From Cryptomeria japonica (Eukaryota; Streptophyta; Pinopsida; Cupressales; Cupressaceae), in assembly GCF_030272615.1 (NCBI RefSeq), contig NC_081408.1, forward strand, positions 401,107,889-401,171,888: a stretch of 64,000 nucleotides of DNA, in the 5' to 3' direction. How positions within the stretch are numbered: the stretch's first letter is position 1; every line of letters starts with the position of its first letter. Shown piece by piece: positions 22,542 through 33,620 of this stretch. Below the pieces are notes generated by a model, which was not told the origin of the DNA, made no database searches, and was given only the letters and a program-made list of their open reading frames with translations. Both the position numbers and the translations under genes were made by a program.

Positions 22542-23954
22542 TGTAGACACCTAAAAGTTGCACAATGAATTAAGTGAATTTTATTCATTTAATTATTCTT
22601 AATTCTTCCAATTAATTAATAAACCCTTCTTCTATCTAAGCCATTTAATTAAATTCACATTTAATTAAATACCCCCCCTCTAGCCTTTTTAATTAAATTC
22701 ACATTTAAAGATATCAATTTATCCCCTTTCTCATTTTAATTAAATCTACATTTAATTAAAATCTCATTTGCATTAAATAAATCTAAATTTATTTAAAAAT
22801 CCCCCCACTTGAAAAATCCTACATCTCCCATTTGCCTCCTAAAGCCCCTTTCTAAATTCTTCTAGAACCCATCTAATCCTAATCAATTAGCCTAAACCCT
22901 TCAATCATTCCCTTTCCATAAATTTGAGGATGCCACTTCTCAAATTTGGAGGAAAGTCTTCCAAAAGAAATAAAGCCTTTATGTCTTCAACAAGATAACT
23001 TGTTGAGTTCCCCCAAATTTGGAAGGACTCTTACAAATTTGTCTCCAAAGTCTTCCAAACCATTAATGGTTAACTCACCCTTTTCGCATGGTTAGAGTCT
23101 TTTTGCCTAACTCAACCTTCATCTAACCTAGGGGACTCATCAAGCACTCATGGCTTTACCCTTGGTTATTCCTTTAACCTTTGCACAAGAGTTTACCCCT
23201 TGGGTAAAAGCTTTATCCAATGGATAACCTTAACCTAACCTTAACCTTACCTCCTAAGGTAACCATGAGGTCTTCTCAAGCATTTAATGCTTCTTACATC
23301 TCCTCTCAAGCAGTCTTATGTTGACAATTGTCACCATTTCATTGTTGAGAATTGTAAACATGGATTGATTAACTTTCAATCTTGGCCCTTGATAAGATCA
23401 TCCAATCTCAACCATCCATTGCCCTATTTTCCATATAAATAGAGCCCATTCCTTCTTCAAAACAACCAAGTTTTTGTGCATCAAACTTATAGTCTCATAA
23501 CATTAAGCATATTATCTCTCTTTGATAGAATAGAATTTTAGATCATTTTGATAGCATTATAATCTTATATATATCATGTTAATCTCATATCATGTTAGCT
23601 TCATGTTATTATCATTTTCATACTAGTTGAAGCTTCATATCAATATCTTTCATCCTATCATCATCTAGTTTCATATCTAAATCATCACTATGATCTTGGT
23701 TGCACTCCATTTAGACCTTAGAATCATAAATCTCATTCTTTAGGTTGTCATCTTAAAGAATCAAGTGCTCTTCCAAGCTGAGAGCCACCTTGAATCTTGA
23801 AGATCTTTGGAGATAGAGGAACATGGAACGATTTTAAGAGTTTAGATCTATTAACTTGCTTTGTTTGGATTTCTAACCTCTAATGCAATGTTTCATGGAT
23901 GTGTTTGAGATGTTTTCTCCTCTTGCAGGCTGATACCACATTTCCAGGCATACC
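22542..23954 (+). mobile_element. A1 5' LTR
   Basis: TGTAGACACC to CATACC (the final A of the 3' LTR is C here). TATA box TATAAAT at 23434-23440, followed by AGAGCCC. The first 300 bp are TTAATTAA-rich. Compared with A2 LTRs it lacks a short AAGATTTAATTAATATA segment, so A1 and A2 are different subfamilies. Confidence 0.92.
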
Positions 23955-23976
23955 TTTCTGGCGCCCACCGTGGGGC
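23955..23976 (+). promoter_or_regulatory. A1 primer-binding-site region
   Basis: TTTCTGGCGCCCACCGTGGG directly follows the 5' LTR. TGGCGCC would pair with a tRNA 3' end of the type used by plant Ty3/gypsy elements (tRNA-Asp ends GGCGCCA). The following CCCAC..GTGGGG can form a stem. Confidence 0.7.
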
Positions 23977-24045
23977 ACGTCCCCAAAAATAACATCATTT
24001 TTCATGCAGGTAGAAGACAACAATCACGCCAAAATACCAGAATAA

Positions 24046-24270
24046 CGCATTCAAAATTTTCTGTAGCGCATCTATGCTGAAATTTAACGCATCCATGACA
24101 CATATTGGCGCATAGAAACCATCTTTCAACGCATTTGATCTTCCTTTTAGCGCATATCCCTCTTTGTTATTTCAGCGCATAGGAGTACTGTTTTAGCGCA
24201 TCCAGGCCTCAGAGTGGCGCATCGAGTTGATTTTCTAGCGCATAGACATCATTTCTTAGCACATCTGTGC
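24046..24270 (+). repeat. 21-nt phased CGCAT array, first block of A1
   Basis: CGCAT (last site CACAT) starts at 24046, 24067, 24088, 24109, 24130, 24151, 24176, 24197, 24218, 24239 and 24260. Steps are 21 nt except one of 25. The fuller motif is TTAGCGCAT; the sequence between is variable. Same phasing in A2 (55369-55608). Confidence 0.93.
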
Positions 24271-26234
24271 ATCTGTGCACATATCTTCTCTTTTATCTTT
24301 CTTATACTTTAAGTTATATTCCATATATATTGTCAAGATGTTTGAGAGGGGTTTCAAACCTCTAGGAGTTATAATGCAAAATCTAGTTTTTGGAAGATCC
24401 TCCAAATTTCAGACTTAGTCAAATTTAAGGGCATTTCAGGATCAAGATTGTAAAATTTGTAACCAAGACCAGAATTTAGGCTTGTGTAAGCCCACACTAA
24501 CATTTGATCACTGATTGTGTGCAGGTTCTAATCTTTTTTTTGTGCAAGGGAAGGAGTTAGTTTAGAGGCTTTAAGTTTCTTTTTTCACTTTCTTTCAACA
24601 AAAGTTGGTTAAAAAGAATCCACTCTCCCTTCTTGTACAAGTTAAAATAAACCTCACATTTTATTTTGGAGTACATAAAATGAACCTCAAACTTCTTTTT
24701 GGTGCTTAAAAGAAAATTCATCTCTCTTTATTGCAAGGTAAAAAGAACAACAACTTCATATTTGCTTTCTTGCAAGATTAGAGGAAAAACACTTCATTTT
24801 GGAAGCTATAAAAAGAACCAAATAAGCTTACTTTTAGCAAGGTTAAAAAAAACTTCACCTTCCTTTGGTGCCTAAAAGGATCAATCTCAATTCATTGCAA
24901 AAGGAAAAAGAACCTCATCTTCATTTTATGCAAAGCAAAGAGGGAAAAATTTCCCCTATCAACTTTAATTTTGCTGACCAAAATCACGATTTACTTTGTT
25001 GACCAAGCTTGTTTTACAAAAGTTTTGGAAATACACACTTTGCTATGAAGGGTTAAAAAGAACACCATGCTTTTTGGAGCAACATCTCCAAATAGAAGTT
25101 AGAAAATCATTGCCTTTGAAGGTTAAAAAGAACTTTTTGTGCCTTGTCTCGAAAGTGGAAGGTATATGCTCTCCCCTTAATTGGGTGATCAAAAAGCCAA
25201 ACCACTCTTACGCTTTCAATATTTCAAGCAATAAATCCTTTAGCAGGCCTGCCCTCCCGACGAGCTAATAACTCTTAAAGCTTTTACGGTTGGTGAGAGG
25301 GGAACGACCTAAGTGGGAAACGACTTTATCGCCAAGTGTTCCAACCCACTATAATCAAAAGTGGAGGGTGACAAAAGTCCCTTTCAACAGTTTTTCTCAG
25401 CGATTAGCCTTCCCCTAGTGTCTTTACGATGCGTAAAGCCTTTGTTCTAAAGGTTGGGAAGCCTCCCGAGGGAGTTTATCACTGAAGACCGAACAAAAGC
25501 CTGATTACGAACCTTAGCATTAGAAACTTTGAGCTGAGTCAGTTGCCAAACATTAGCAATATCATAGTGCAAGGGTGGGGAAGAATCCACCCCCAAGATT
25601 ACTCACCATATATCTCCCAAGATAACTACTCAAATGTGAAGCAACTCACTTTGAGTTAATTTATGGCAAAAGGCAAAAAAACGGGCGCCCCCTAGGGGGT
25701 GATAAGGCTGTTTGAGCTGATGGAGTATCGAGACTAGTGGGCTATGATATTGTCAATGACCTTTGAATAAAGAGTCTATCTGATGTGTCTTTTGTTGTAA
25801 ATCAAACCAGTGATAACATCAGGGATTTGAACACATCCTCAAAATAACATACACTCAATGTTTAGCATTAAGATGACCATTGTCTTCATGTGTGCTATGT
25901 ATTCTTATCACAAATGTTAAAATATCTTGCAAAGCATCCAACAATCAAACTCAAAAGTCAGTTCAAACAAGAAAAAATTATAAAGTGGAGAAGATTTCCA
26001 AATCCAACAAAGCATCTTTTGAGATGGTTATCAACATTTCAACTATCTTTAGGAAAAACTTTCATCCAACAAGATTAGGGGAATATCAAACCAAGTGATC
26101 AAGAGTTTATCTATTCAACTTAGTAAGCTTGAGTATCCAACAAAAAACATCCATCAAAATCACAAGTGTTAAAATTCAAAAATAGCAAAAATAGAGCAAT
26201 CATGGCAGTTTCGCGTGTAGGAGCAACTTCCTAG
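24271..26234 (+). other. A1 leader with structured non-coding segment
   Basis: No protein similarity. 24600-24960 is a degenerate repeat of GGTTAAAAAGAAC with CTTCATTTT. 25226-25810 is GC-richer, closely conserved in A2 (about 56620-57190), and rich in hairpins: CTTTACG-ATG-CGTAAAG at 25422-25438, and CGCCCC-CTAG-GGGGTG at 25686-25701. This position suits an RNA packaging or dimerisation signal; that role is inference. The open frames at 24996-25268 and 25880-26098 recur in A2 only in part and are not called. Confidence 0.5.
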
Positions 26235-26571
26235 CGCATCTGGAACATTCTCTAGTGCATACGAGCTGAATCTTAGCTTTTTTATCAGTCAAAATAGCGC
26301 ATAACCAGTATCATACTGGTGAAATTTAGGTAGCGCTTGTTAGCATCTTCTAGCGCATTTAGACATCAGTGTAGCACATTCGAGACATATCATAGCGCTT
26401 TCGGTCCAAACAAAAGCGCGTAATCGAGACATATTAGTGCATAACCCATCCAGTGCAATCATTTTCAAGCAATCTTAGTCAACACATAGGAGAGGCAGCT
26501 TAGCACATAGAGAGCCTTCCATGGCGCATCTGGAACATTCGTTAGCACATCCAGTTTGTGTTTTAGTGCAT
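26235..26571 (+). repeat. 21-nt phased CGCAT array, second block of A1
   Basis: Motif starts (CGCAT, TGCAT, CACAT, CGCTT, CGCGT) are at 26235, 26256, 26277 (weak), 26298, 26334, 26354, 26375, 26396, 26417, 26438, 26483, 26504, 26525, 26546 and 26567. Almost every step is 21 nt. The last sites run into a short open frame (26521-26802) where they read as a heptad with L-A-H. Confidence 0.9.
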
Positions 26572-26802
26572 GGTAAAAACCAAGAAAAACAGAGAACAAA
26601 TCAGGTCTCTAAGGAAATTTTTATCAACAGTCTTGAGTACCCTTTTAGGTCTTCTGTCAAACTCAACAGTCAGAATCCAAATCCAATTATCAAAGAAAAC
26701 AATTCCAAATCAAGAAAGCATCTTGAAAACAAATTTTTCGATCTTAAACTAGCTAGAGGTAAGACTTTATCCTATCAAAATCAGGTATTACCATCACCTT
26801 GA
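26521..26802 (+). CDS. Small ORF of family A, unknown function
   Basis: 93 codons, starting M-A-H-L-E-H-S-L-A-H and continuing basic and asparagine-rich (N-P-I-I-K-E-N-N-S-K-S-R-K-H). The frame, its length after the motif array and its stop are kept in A2 (57811-58152), where about 13-15 of 93 residues differ. No family recognised. It may be a gag remnant or a chance frame in a conserved leader; the heptad start comes from the 21-nt array. Confidence 0.35.
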   Translation: MAHLEHSLAHPVCVLVHGKNQEKQRTNQVSKEIFINSLEYPFRSSVKLNSQNPNPIIKENNSKSRKHLENKFFDLKLARGKTLSYQNQVLPSP

Positions 26803-27025
26803 TCAAAAGGTCCACCATCTAAACAAATTCTATCAAACAAACAACATACCGAGTTTAAACCTTAAGTTGTCAAATCAAGTTTCCATATCGGGAGACTTTA
26901 TCCATATCATTTAACACACTTTGTTGTGGGGGCGAATCTAAACCTCTTCTTGAGAAAGTAAGATTGAGTTTTTCAAATGAAGTATCTCAATCCAAACATC
27001 AAAGGAAACCATTGATCATTCGTGT

Positions 27026-27877
27026 ATGACCACTCCCCACATTTTGAGAAGAACAAGTCTTCATCAAAAAACTAAGTTGAAGAAGAGACAACCTAGTCCT
27101 AGGGCTCTTACCAAAAGGAGTAAATTTCTCTACATAAACCTATCAAAAACATCATTTTTGACCATTCATCATCAAACCAAGAAAAAGGAAACTCAATCAA
27201 AGGAAATGAGTCCTAGCATAAATCAAGATCACAATATCATGACTTCCCAATCTGATCCCATCTTTGATCAAGATCCGACTTGTCAAGAATCTTATGATGA
27301 TCCCCTAATCTTTTGGTATTCCATCCATAATGATCCCCTTTCATCTCAAGAGCATAGTACCATTCAACATCCATCTCTTAAGCAAAAGCATGATATCCCT
27401 TCCATATCCTCCACTAATCTAATTCAAAATCAAGAGAAAAGCACAAACTCAAATGATCGTACTCCAAGTCAAGATCAAGATCAAGTAATCTCTTCATCCT
27501 CCAAATCTATCTTAGGTTCTTTCATTCCAAAGTCAATCTCTTCATCCTCCAAATCTATCTTAGGTCCTTTCATTCCAAAGTCAAACTTTTCATCCTCCAA
27601 ATCTATCTTAGGTTCTTTCATTCCAGAGTCAAACTCTTCTTCCTCCAAATCTATCTTAGGTTCTTTCATTCCAAAGTCAAACTCTTCATCCCTTCCATCC
27701 ATATTGGGTCCTTACCTCCCTCCATCCACCAATCCATCACCTCAAATGATCCATAAGAAAGATCAAAAAAGGAGCACATCTTTAAACTTCTTTCAACCCT
27801 CTATCAAAATATCTTTCCAAAACTATTCTTTCATCATTTCCTCTATCTATTTTGGGTCCTTATGTCCCAAAATTTGA
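27026..27877 (+). CDS. Family A serine-rich repeat ORF, unknown function
   Basis: 283 codons, the largest plus-strand frame of A1. A later Met at 27206 starts the part that matches A2 best (M-S-P-S-I-N-Q-D-H-N). Residues about 155-230 are four to five copies of a 16-residue repeat S-S-S-S-K-S-I-L-G-S-F-I-P-K-S-N encoded by a 48-bp tandem repeat. Before it the protein is acidic and rich in D, Q, S and P. In A2 the frame has a TAA (Q-E-S became Q-stop-S) and fewer repeat units. No domain recognised. Low complexity means it could be non-coding. Confidence 0.35.
   Translation: MTTPHILRRTSLHQKTKLKKRQPSPRALTKRSKFLYINLSKTSFLTIHHQTKKKETQSKEMSPSINQDHNIMTSQSDPIFDQDPTCQESYDDPLIFWYSIHNDPLSSQEHSTIQHPSLKQKHDIPSISSTNLIQNQEKSTNSNDRTPSQDQDQVISSSSKSILGSFIPKSISSSSKSILGPFIPKSNFSSSKSILGSFIPESNSSSSKSILGSFIPKSNSSSLPSILGPYLPPSTNPSPQMIHKKDQKRSTSLNFFQPSIKISFQNYSFIISSIYFGSLCPKI
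27490..27702 (+). repeat. 48-bp tandem repeat in A1
   Basis: Unit TCTTCATCCTCCAAATCTAT plus 28 bp, four copies and a partial one. Three copies occur in A2 (about 58849-58992), so copy number varies while the 3-bp frame is kept. Confidence 0.9.
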
Positions 27878-28011
27878 TTTTCCTCCATCTCTTCATCACT
27901 TCTCGAGTTGTGTACCAACACTCATCCTAAATACATTTCCATCTATCCTCGCACAAATCTTTAAACATTCTATCTATTATCCAACACCTCTTTTCTATCC
28001 TTCAATCCCTA

Positions 28012-28194
28012 TCATTCAATCCTTTGCATAAATCTTTCATCTGTTAAATATGCATTTGTGTCATTTTGTAACATATTTGCCCATTCTTGAATCTCACGTT
28101 CAGTCCTTTTCATGAAATGCTTCAGAATCTGAGGTTCTTCCTCTTTAACATTTTCTTTTGGTTGGGATACACACTCAATCCAGAAAAGAACCAC
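28012..28194 (-). CDS. Possible antisense ORF of family A
   Basis: 60 codons on the minus strand (M-V-L-F-W-I-E-C-V-S-Q-P-K-E-N-V-K-E-E). A2 has the same N-terminal 28 or so residues at 59517 downwards before a frameshift. Some plant gypsy elements of the Tat lineage carry an antisense ORF between pol and the 3' LTR, so the position is suggestive. The product is not recognised, and conservation may only reflect recent common origin. Confidence 0.25.
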   Translation of the reverse strand: MVLFWIECVSQPKENVKEEEPQILKHFMKRTEREIQEWANMLQNDTNAYLTDERFMQRIE

Positions 28195-28451
28195 TTATTG
28201 TATCTTGGTGTCGACATCTTTTGATTGCTCTAAATCATTGTGATCTCTTTGAAGACATGGCTAGTAAAAAATCTAAAATCTTGCTTCAGCGCTACTGTAA
28301 TTATTAGACCCATGTAAGTTTCATCACTTACAAGCCAATGCAAGAAAAATAAAGAGCAAAAAATATATCAAAAGATCAAAAGCATGAGCAAGAAAGAAAA
28401 AGAAAAAAATGCAATATCAAAATGCTTGGCTATGGGAAAATGCAAGTAACT

Positions 28452-28555
28452 CCATCGGGGCTATAGACGCCTGGCTGGCAATGGAGCAATATTTGTGAGA
28501 TTACAACAATAACCTCATCGGGGCTATGGACGCTCGCTGGCAGCGAGGCTCTATC
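28452..28555 (+). repeat. Duplicated hairpin motif in A1
   Basis: CATCGGGGCTATRGACGC followed by a CTGGC core occurs twice, about 65 bp apart. The second copy forms CTCGCT-GGC-AGCGAG at 28533-28547. Both copies recur in A2 (about 59818-59915). Confidence 0.6.
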
Positions 28556-28939
28556 CATGATGCTTTTGAAGTCAGGGTAACTCATGTAGCTAGACACGTT
28601 GGATTATGAAGATTACAATGATCATATGAGCCAGAATGAACCTACTTGCACACACATGGGTAATCAAAGACTAAATACCTTGATCTAGTTTGAGATTCTT
28701 CTTCCCTTTTGAGTATGCTTCCCAGTTGTTAGAAATGTTCAGTTGAATTTTCTGGAGGTTCTGAGTGTGGGTTGGGTCTCTATCTTTGAAAAGTTCACGA
28801 ACACTTATTAAGGTGGTGCTAAATATTGTGACAATCTTACATATTACCTTTTTGCAAATGAAAACCTCTATGCTTGGGGGAAAAGTTCATCCACTCTATT
28901 CTTCCTACCATATCTCCCATTATCCTTCCTCCAATATCC

Positions 28940-29560
28940 ATTACCCTATCTAACTTCATCATTATCTACGATCTTGCTTCACCTCATCCATATCCTCTAA
29001 TCCATATCCCTTATCCTATATATTCATTGCTTCTATCATCCAGTGCTATCTGCAATCTTGCTTCACTCTAATCCATATCCCTTATCCTATCTATTCATTG
29101 CTTCTATCATCCAGTGCTATCTACAATTTTGCTTCACCTTATCCATATCCTCTAATCCATATCCCTTATCCTATCTATTCATTACTTCTATCATCTAGTG
29201 CTATCTACGATCTTGCTTCACTTCATCCATATCCTCTAATCCATACCATATATCCTATCTATTCATTGCTTCTATCATCCAATGTTATCTACGATCTTTC
29301 TTTGCTTTATCCATACCATCTATCCTATCTATTCATAGCTTCTATCATCCAGTGTTGTCTATGATCTTGCTTCACCTCATCCATATCCTCTAATCCACAT
29401 CCCTTATCCTATCTATTCATTGCTTCTATCATCCAATGCTATCTACAATCTTGCTTCACCTCATCCATATCCTCTAATCCATATCCCTTATCCTATCTAT
29501 TCATTGCTTCCATCATCCAGTGCTATCCATATCCTATCTCTATACATATCCCCTTTTCCA
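28940..29560 (+). repeat. 84-bp tandem repeat in A1 3' region
   Basis: About seven units; TATTCAT anchors lie at 29021, 29092, 29176, 29260, 29330, 29414 and 29498. The step is 84 bp, or 70-71 bp where a 14-bp CTCATCCATATCCT piece is missing. It opens long hydrophobic frames (28-residue period) that are not considered genes. Confidence 0.88.
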
Positions 29561-29939
29561 TCCTTGATCTTGATCAAAACTAAGGACAAAAACATTATTT
29601 CAAAAAATCTCTTGATGTGTCTCCTCATAAGCTACCTCCTATCCATTTCCACCTCAATGGTTCAATCATCCATTCATATTATTCCTTGTCTTACTATAAA
29701 TTGGGGCAACCAAATACAACTTTCTTCTAATCCAAAAACTCAAAAAATCAAAATATCCAAAAAGTAAAAAGTAAAAAAAATCGACAAAATCAAATCAAAA
29801 ATCAAAAATCAAAAACATGAAAGCATGGACCATCCATCAAATCAGATCAACAATAGAAAAACTCTCAAAGTCTACAATCAAACTGATCACATGTCTTGTT
29901 AATCAATTCATCACTCGAAATCAACATCAACATCAAACA

Positions 29940-30180
29940 TGTCTTATACAGGTATAGGTACACTCGAAACCAGACAGATTGGTCTTATACGGGGTACTCA
30001 CTCTTTGAAACCAGACATTCCTATCAATCATCAACTCTTGAAAACCAATCCATCTATCAACATCAACATCAACATCAACATCAACATTTCTTATACAAGG
30101 ATAGGTACACTCGAAACTAGACAAATCGGTCTTATACGAGGTACTCACTCTTTGAAACCAGACATTCTTATCAATCATCA
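29940..30180 (+). repeat. CTTATAC...GAAACCAGA repeats, first A1 block
   Basis: Two long units, each with CTTATACAGGTATAGGTACA then CTCGAAACCAGACA and a second CTTATACGRGGTACTCACTC with TTTGAAACCAGACA. A (CAACAT)n tract lies between them at about 30057-30086. Confidence 0.7.
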
Positions 30181-31484
30181 AACAAATCAAAACAATGACA
30201 CAGATCAGTATGATTGCTAGATTTTGTTCTAGTTAGCCTTATCTTTATCAATTGATGGCAGTACATGTTTCACGAGTCATATTGTAGATATCATATCCAC
30301 CCATCTGAGACATCACCCGAAATTCACAAATGCTTATCAATCCTGGACATACTTAGCGTAGTCACTATCCTTGGTTTATCTGAATCAGTTATCAAAATCA
30401 TATCCTACCATGGCTTGGTGATCAGTGTACATATCCATATCGAAGTGGTATCAACAACAAGGGGCAAAATCTTGACCTCACTGGGGGCATTTCGCCTTCA
30501 ACATTTTCAACATCAGACCAAAAATATAGCAAGACAACAAGGATCAAAACAACCAACAAATGACAAACGACAATGCAAGAAGGCTAGACATCACAGACTT
30601 AAACTAACTAGAACTAAACAAAGATCTATTTGCAAGATGTTTTATTTGACAAGAATACATTCCAAATAGCATGCATTCTTACTTATGGTTGTTAATTTTT
30701 GCTTATCATATCTCCTAAGTGACTCAAGGATGTCTCAATGACTAGAGAAGCAAGGAAGGAATGTGATGTTTTATTTGTCTGCTATCTATGAGTGAAGTCT
30801 TTTATCATGCAAATTTGTCCTACAAAGCTAGGTGGCATATCATTGAGGACATTTCGGATTTGTATGGGATAAAGGTTAACTCTTGTCTATTTACACAAGC
30901 AACTCTCAGGTCATCTTGGTTCAATTATACCTCAATACTTGTGTCGTCTTGCAATATCAAAATCTATGTAACTTATACTCAGGTTGTTATGGTTTAATTA
31001 TACCATGATGCTTGTATCAACTTTCAACAAATCAAGGCTCGATGATGAAAACAAAGGAAGCACTGGCACTTTGATCACAATAGATGTCAACATTGAGAAC
31101 AAGAATGTATATTAAGCTTTGCATTAGCTGCATATCATTATCATTTTAATCTTGCATTAGGTTGACATCATTTTTAATCTTGCATTTAGTTGCACATCAT
31201 TATCATTATCATACACCTTATTTTCAAGATACATCCCACATCTCATAAATCAATGCCATACATCATCACATTTTTACTCATCTCATCAAAAATCATGCAT
31301 TCACGTCATAATCAAAATCAAGAGCATTTATCTAAGCACCACATCATCCTCATAGAATCTCATATCGAAACAAAATGCATATCATTCATCATTGCATCCC
31401 TCAAATGCATATCTATCGCATCATCATCAAATCTTTCTTCACTTTCATATATTCATCATTCTTCCAAACTATCTTCTATCATGT
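30181..31484 (+). other. A1 3' internal non-coding region
   Basis: Homologous to A2 61745-62695, where part (about 500 bp) is missing. The frame at 30265-30669 is shared in its first two thirds with A2 (61830-62192), but no family is recognised. The rest is rich in CATCAT and TTGCATTAG repeats. Confidence 0.4.
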
Positions 31485-31800
31485 CTTATACATGATGTAT
31501 CTTTCCTGAAACCATATGTTTTGATCAGCTCTTATGCAAGATATATTGTTCCTGAATCCAAACGTTTTGATCAGCTCTTATACAAGATATATCATTCCTG
31601 AAACCAGGTGTTTTGATCAACTCTTATACAAGATATATCGTTCCTGAAACTAGACGCTTGATCATCCATGTCTTATACAGGTGGTATCATTCCTGAAACC
31701 AGACGCTTGATCATCCATATCTTATATAGGTGGTATCATTCCTGAAACTAGATGCTCAATCATCCATGTCTTATACAGGAGGTGTCATACCTGAAACCAA
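31485..31800 (+). repeat. CTTATAC...CCTGAAACCAGA array, second A1 block
   Basis: Seven units starting at 31485, 31531, 31577, 31623, 31672, 31721 and 31770: steps 46, 46, 46, 49, 49 and 49. Within units CAGG and CCTG can pair across GTGGTATCATT. Confidence 0.9.
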
Positions 31801-32189
31801 ACTTGATCTCAATCCAATCAATCTAATCAATCTTATCAAACCCATGCATGTAATCACTATCCACTCTTCTATCTTTCAAAAAAAATTATTCTTCTTTCGA
31901 GAGATCATTCATGCCTTTTGTGCACGAACGATCTCTCAAGGGGGCATTATCATATCAAGTCTCGACATCAATTTCATATCAGTTTCAAATCTCGACATCA
32001 ATTTCATATGAAATTTTCATATCAAATCAATTCTTCATATCTAAGGCATCATCAATATCATTCATCAAATCTGGGCATCATATCAACTTTTCATATCAAA
32101 TCAATTTTTCATATCCATGACATCGTATCAATCAAATTTTGACATATCCGACAAATTTTTTTTGAATCAACATGTGGTCACATGTTAAC

Positions 32190-32205
32190 TCAAAGAGGGG
32201 CAAAA
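32190..32205 (+). promoter_or_regulatory. A1 polypurine tract
   Basis: TCAAAGAGGGGCAAAA directly before the 3' LTR. An 8-bp hairpin (GAGAGATC 31899-31906, GATCTCTC 31930-31937) followed by GGGGGCA lies about 250 bp upstream, a possible second tract. Confidence 0.85.
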
Positions 32206-33620
32206 TGTAGACACCTAAAAGTTGCACAATGAATTAAGTGAATTTTATTCATTTAATTATTCTTAATTCTTTAAATTAATTAATATACCCTTCTTCTATC
32301 TAAGACATTTAATTAGATTCACATTTAATTAAATACCCCCCCTCTAGCCATTTTAATTAAATTCACATTTAAAGATATCAATTTATCCCCTTTCTCATTT
32401 TAATCAAATCTACATTTTATTTAAAATCTCATTTGCATTTAAATAAATCTAAATTTATTTAAAAATCCCCCCACTTGCAAAATCCTACATCTCCCACTTG
32501 CCCCCTAAACCCCCTTTCTAAATTCTTCTAGAACCCATCTAATCCTAATCAATTAGCCTAAACCCTTCAATCATTCCTTTTCCCTAAATTTGAGGATGTC
32601 ACTTCTCAAATTTGGAGGAAAGTCTTCCAAAAGCAATAAAGCCTTTATGTCTTCAACAAGATAACTTGTTGAGTTCCCCCAAATTTGGAAGGACTCTTAC
32701 AAATTTGTCTCCAAAGTCTTCCAAACCATTAATGGTTAACTCACCCTTTTCGCATTGTTAGAGACTTTTTGCCTAACTCAACCTTCATCTAACCTAGGGG
32801 ACTCATCAAGCACTCATGGCTTTACCCTTGGTTATTCCTTTAACCTTTGCACAAGAGTTTACCCCTTGGGTAAAAGATTTATCCAATGGATAACCTTAAC
32901 CTAACCTTAACCTTACCTCCTAAGGTAACCATGAGGTCTTCTCAAGCATTTAATGCTTCTTACATCTCCTCTCAAGCAGTCTTATGTTGACAATTGTCAC
33001 CATTTCATTGGTGAGAATTGTAAACATGGATTGATTAACTTTCAATCCTGGCCCTTGATAAGATCATCCAATCTCAACCATCCATTGCCCCGTTTTCCCT
33101 ATAAATAGAGCCCATTCCTTCTTCAAAACAATCAAGTCTTTGTGCATCAAACTTATAGTCTCATAACATTAAGCATATTTTCTCTCTTTGATAGAATAGA
33201 ATTTTAGATCATTTTGATAGCATTATAATCTTAGATATATCATGTTAATCTCATATCATGTTAGCTTCATGTTATTATCATTTTCATACTAGTTTAAGCT
33301 TCATATCAATATCTTTCATCCTATCATCATCTAGTTTCATATCTAAATCATCACTAGGATCTTGGTTGCATTCCATTTAGATCTTTGATTCATAAATCTC
33401 GTTCTTTAGGTTGTCATCTTAAAGAATCAAGTGCTCTTCCAAGCTGAGAGCCACCTTGAATCTTGAAGATCTTTGGAGATATAGGAACATGGAACGATTT
33501 TAAGAGTTTAGATCTATTAACTTGCTTTGTTTGGATTTCTAACCTCTAATGCAATGTTTCATGTGTGTGTTTGAGATGTTTTCTCCTCTTGCAGGCTAAT
33601 ACCACATTTCCAGGCATACA
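32206..33620 (+). mobile_element. A1 3' LTR
   Basis: 1415 bp, TGTAGACACC to CATACA, with TATA box at 33100-33106. It is followed by the GTGTG target duplication. Confidence 0.93.

Noticed and set aside
28920-29560. Possible CRISPR-like repeat-spacer array.
   Set aside because: Units are contiguous 84-bp tandem repeats without unique spacers, in a plant retroelement.
28874-29767. Long hydrophobic plus-strand frames (also 60177-61050).
   Set aside because: They are produced by the 84-bp tandem repeat, whose length is a multiple of three. No start, family or conservation beyond the repeat.
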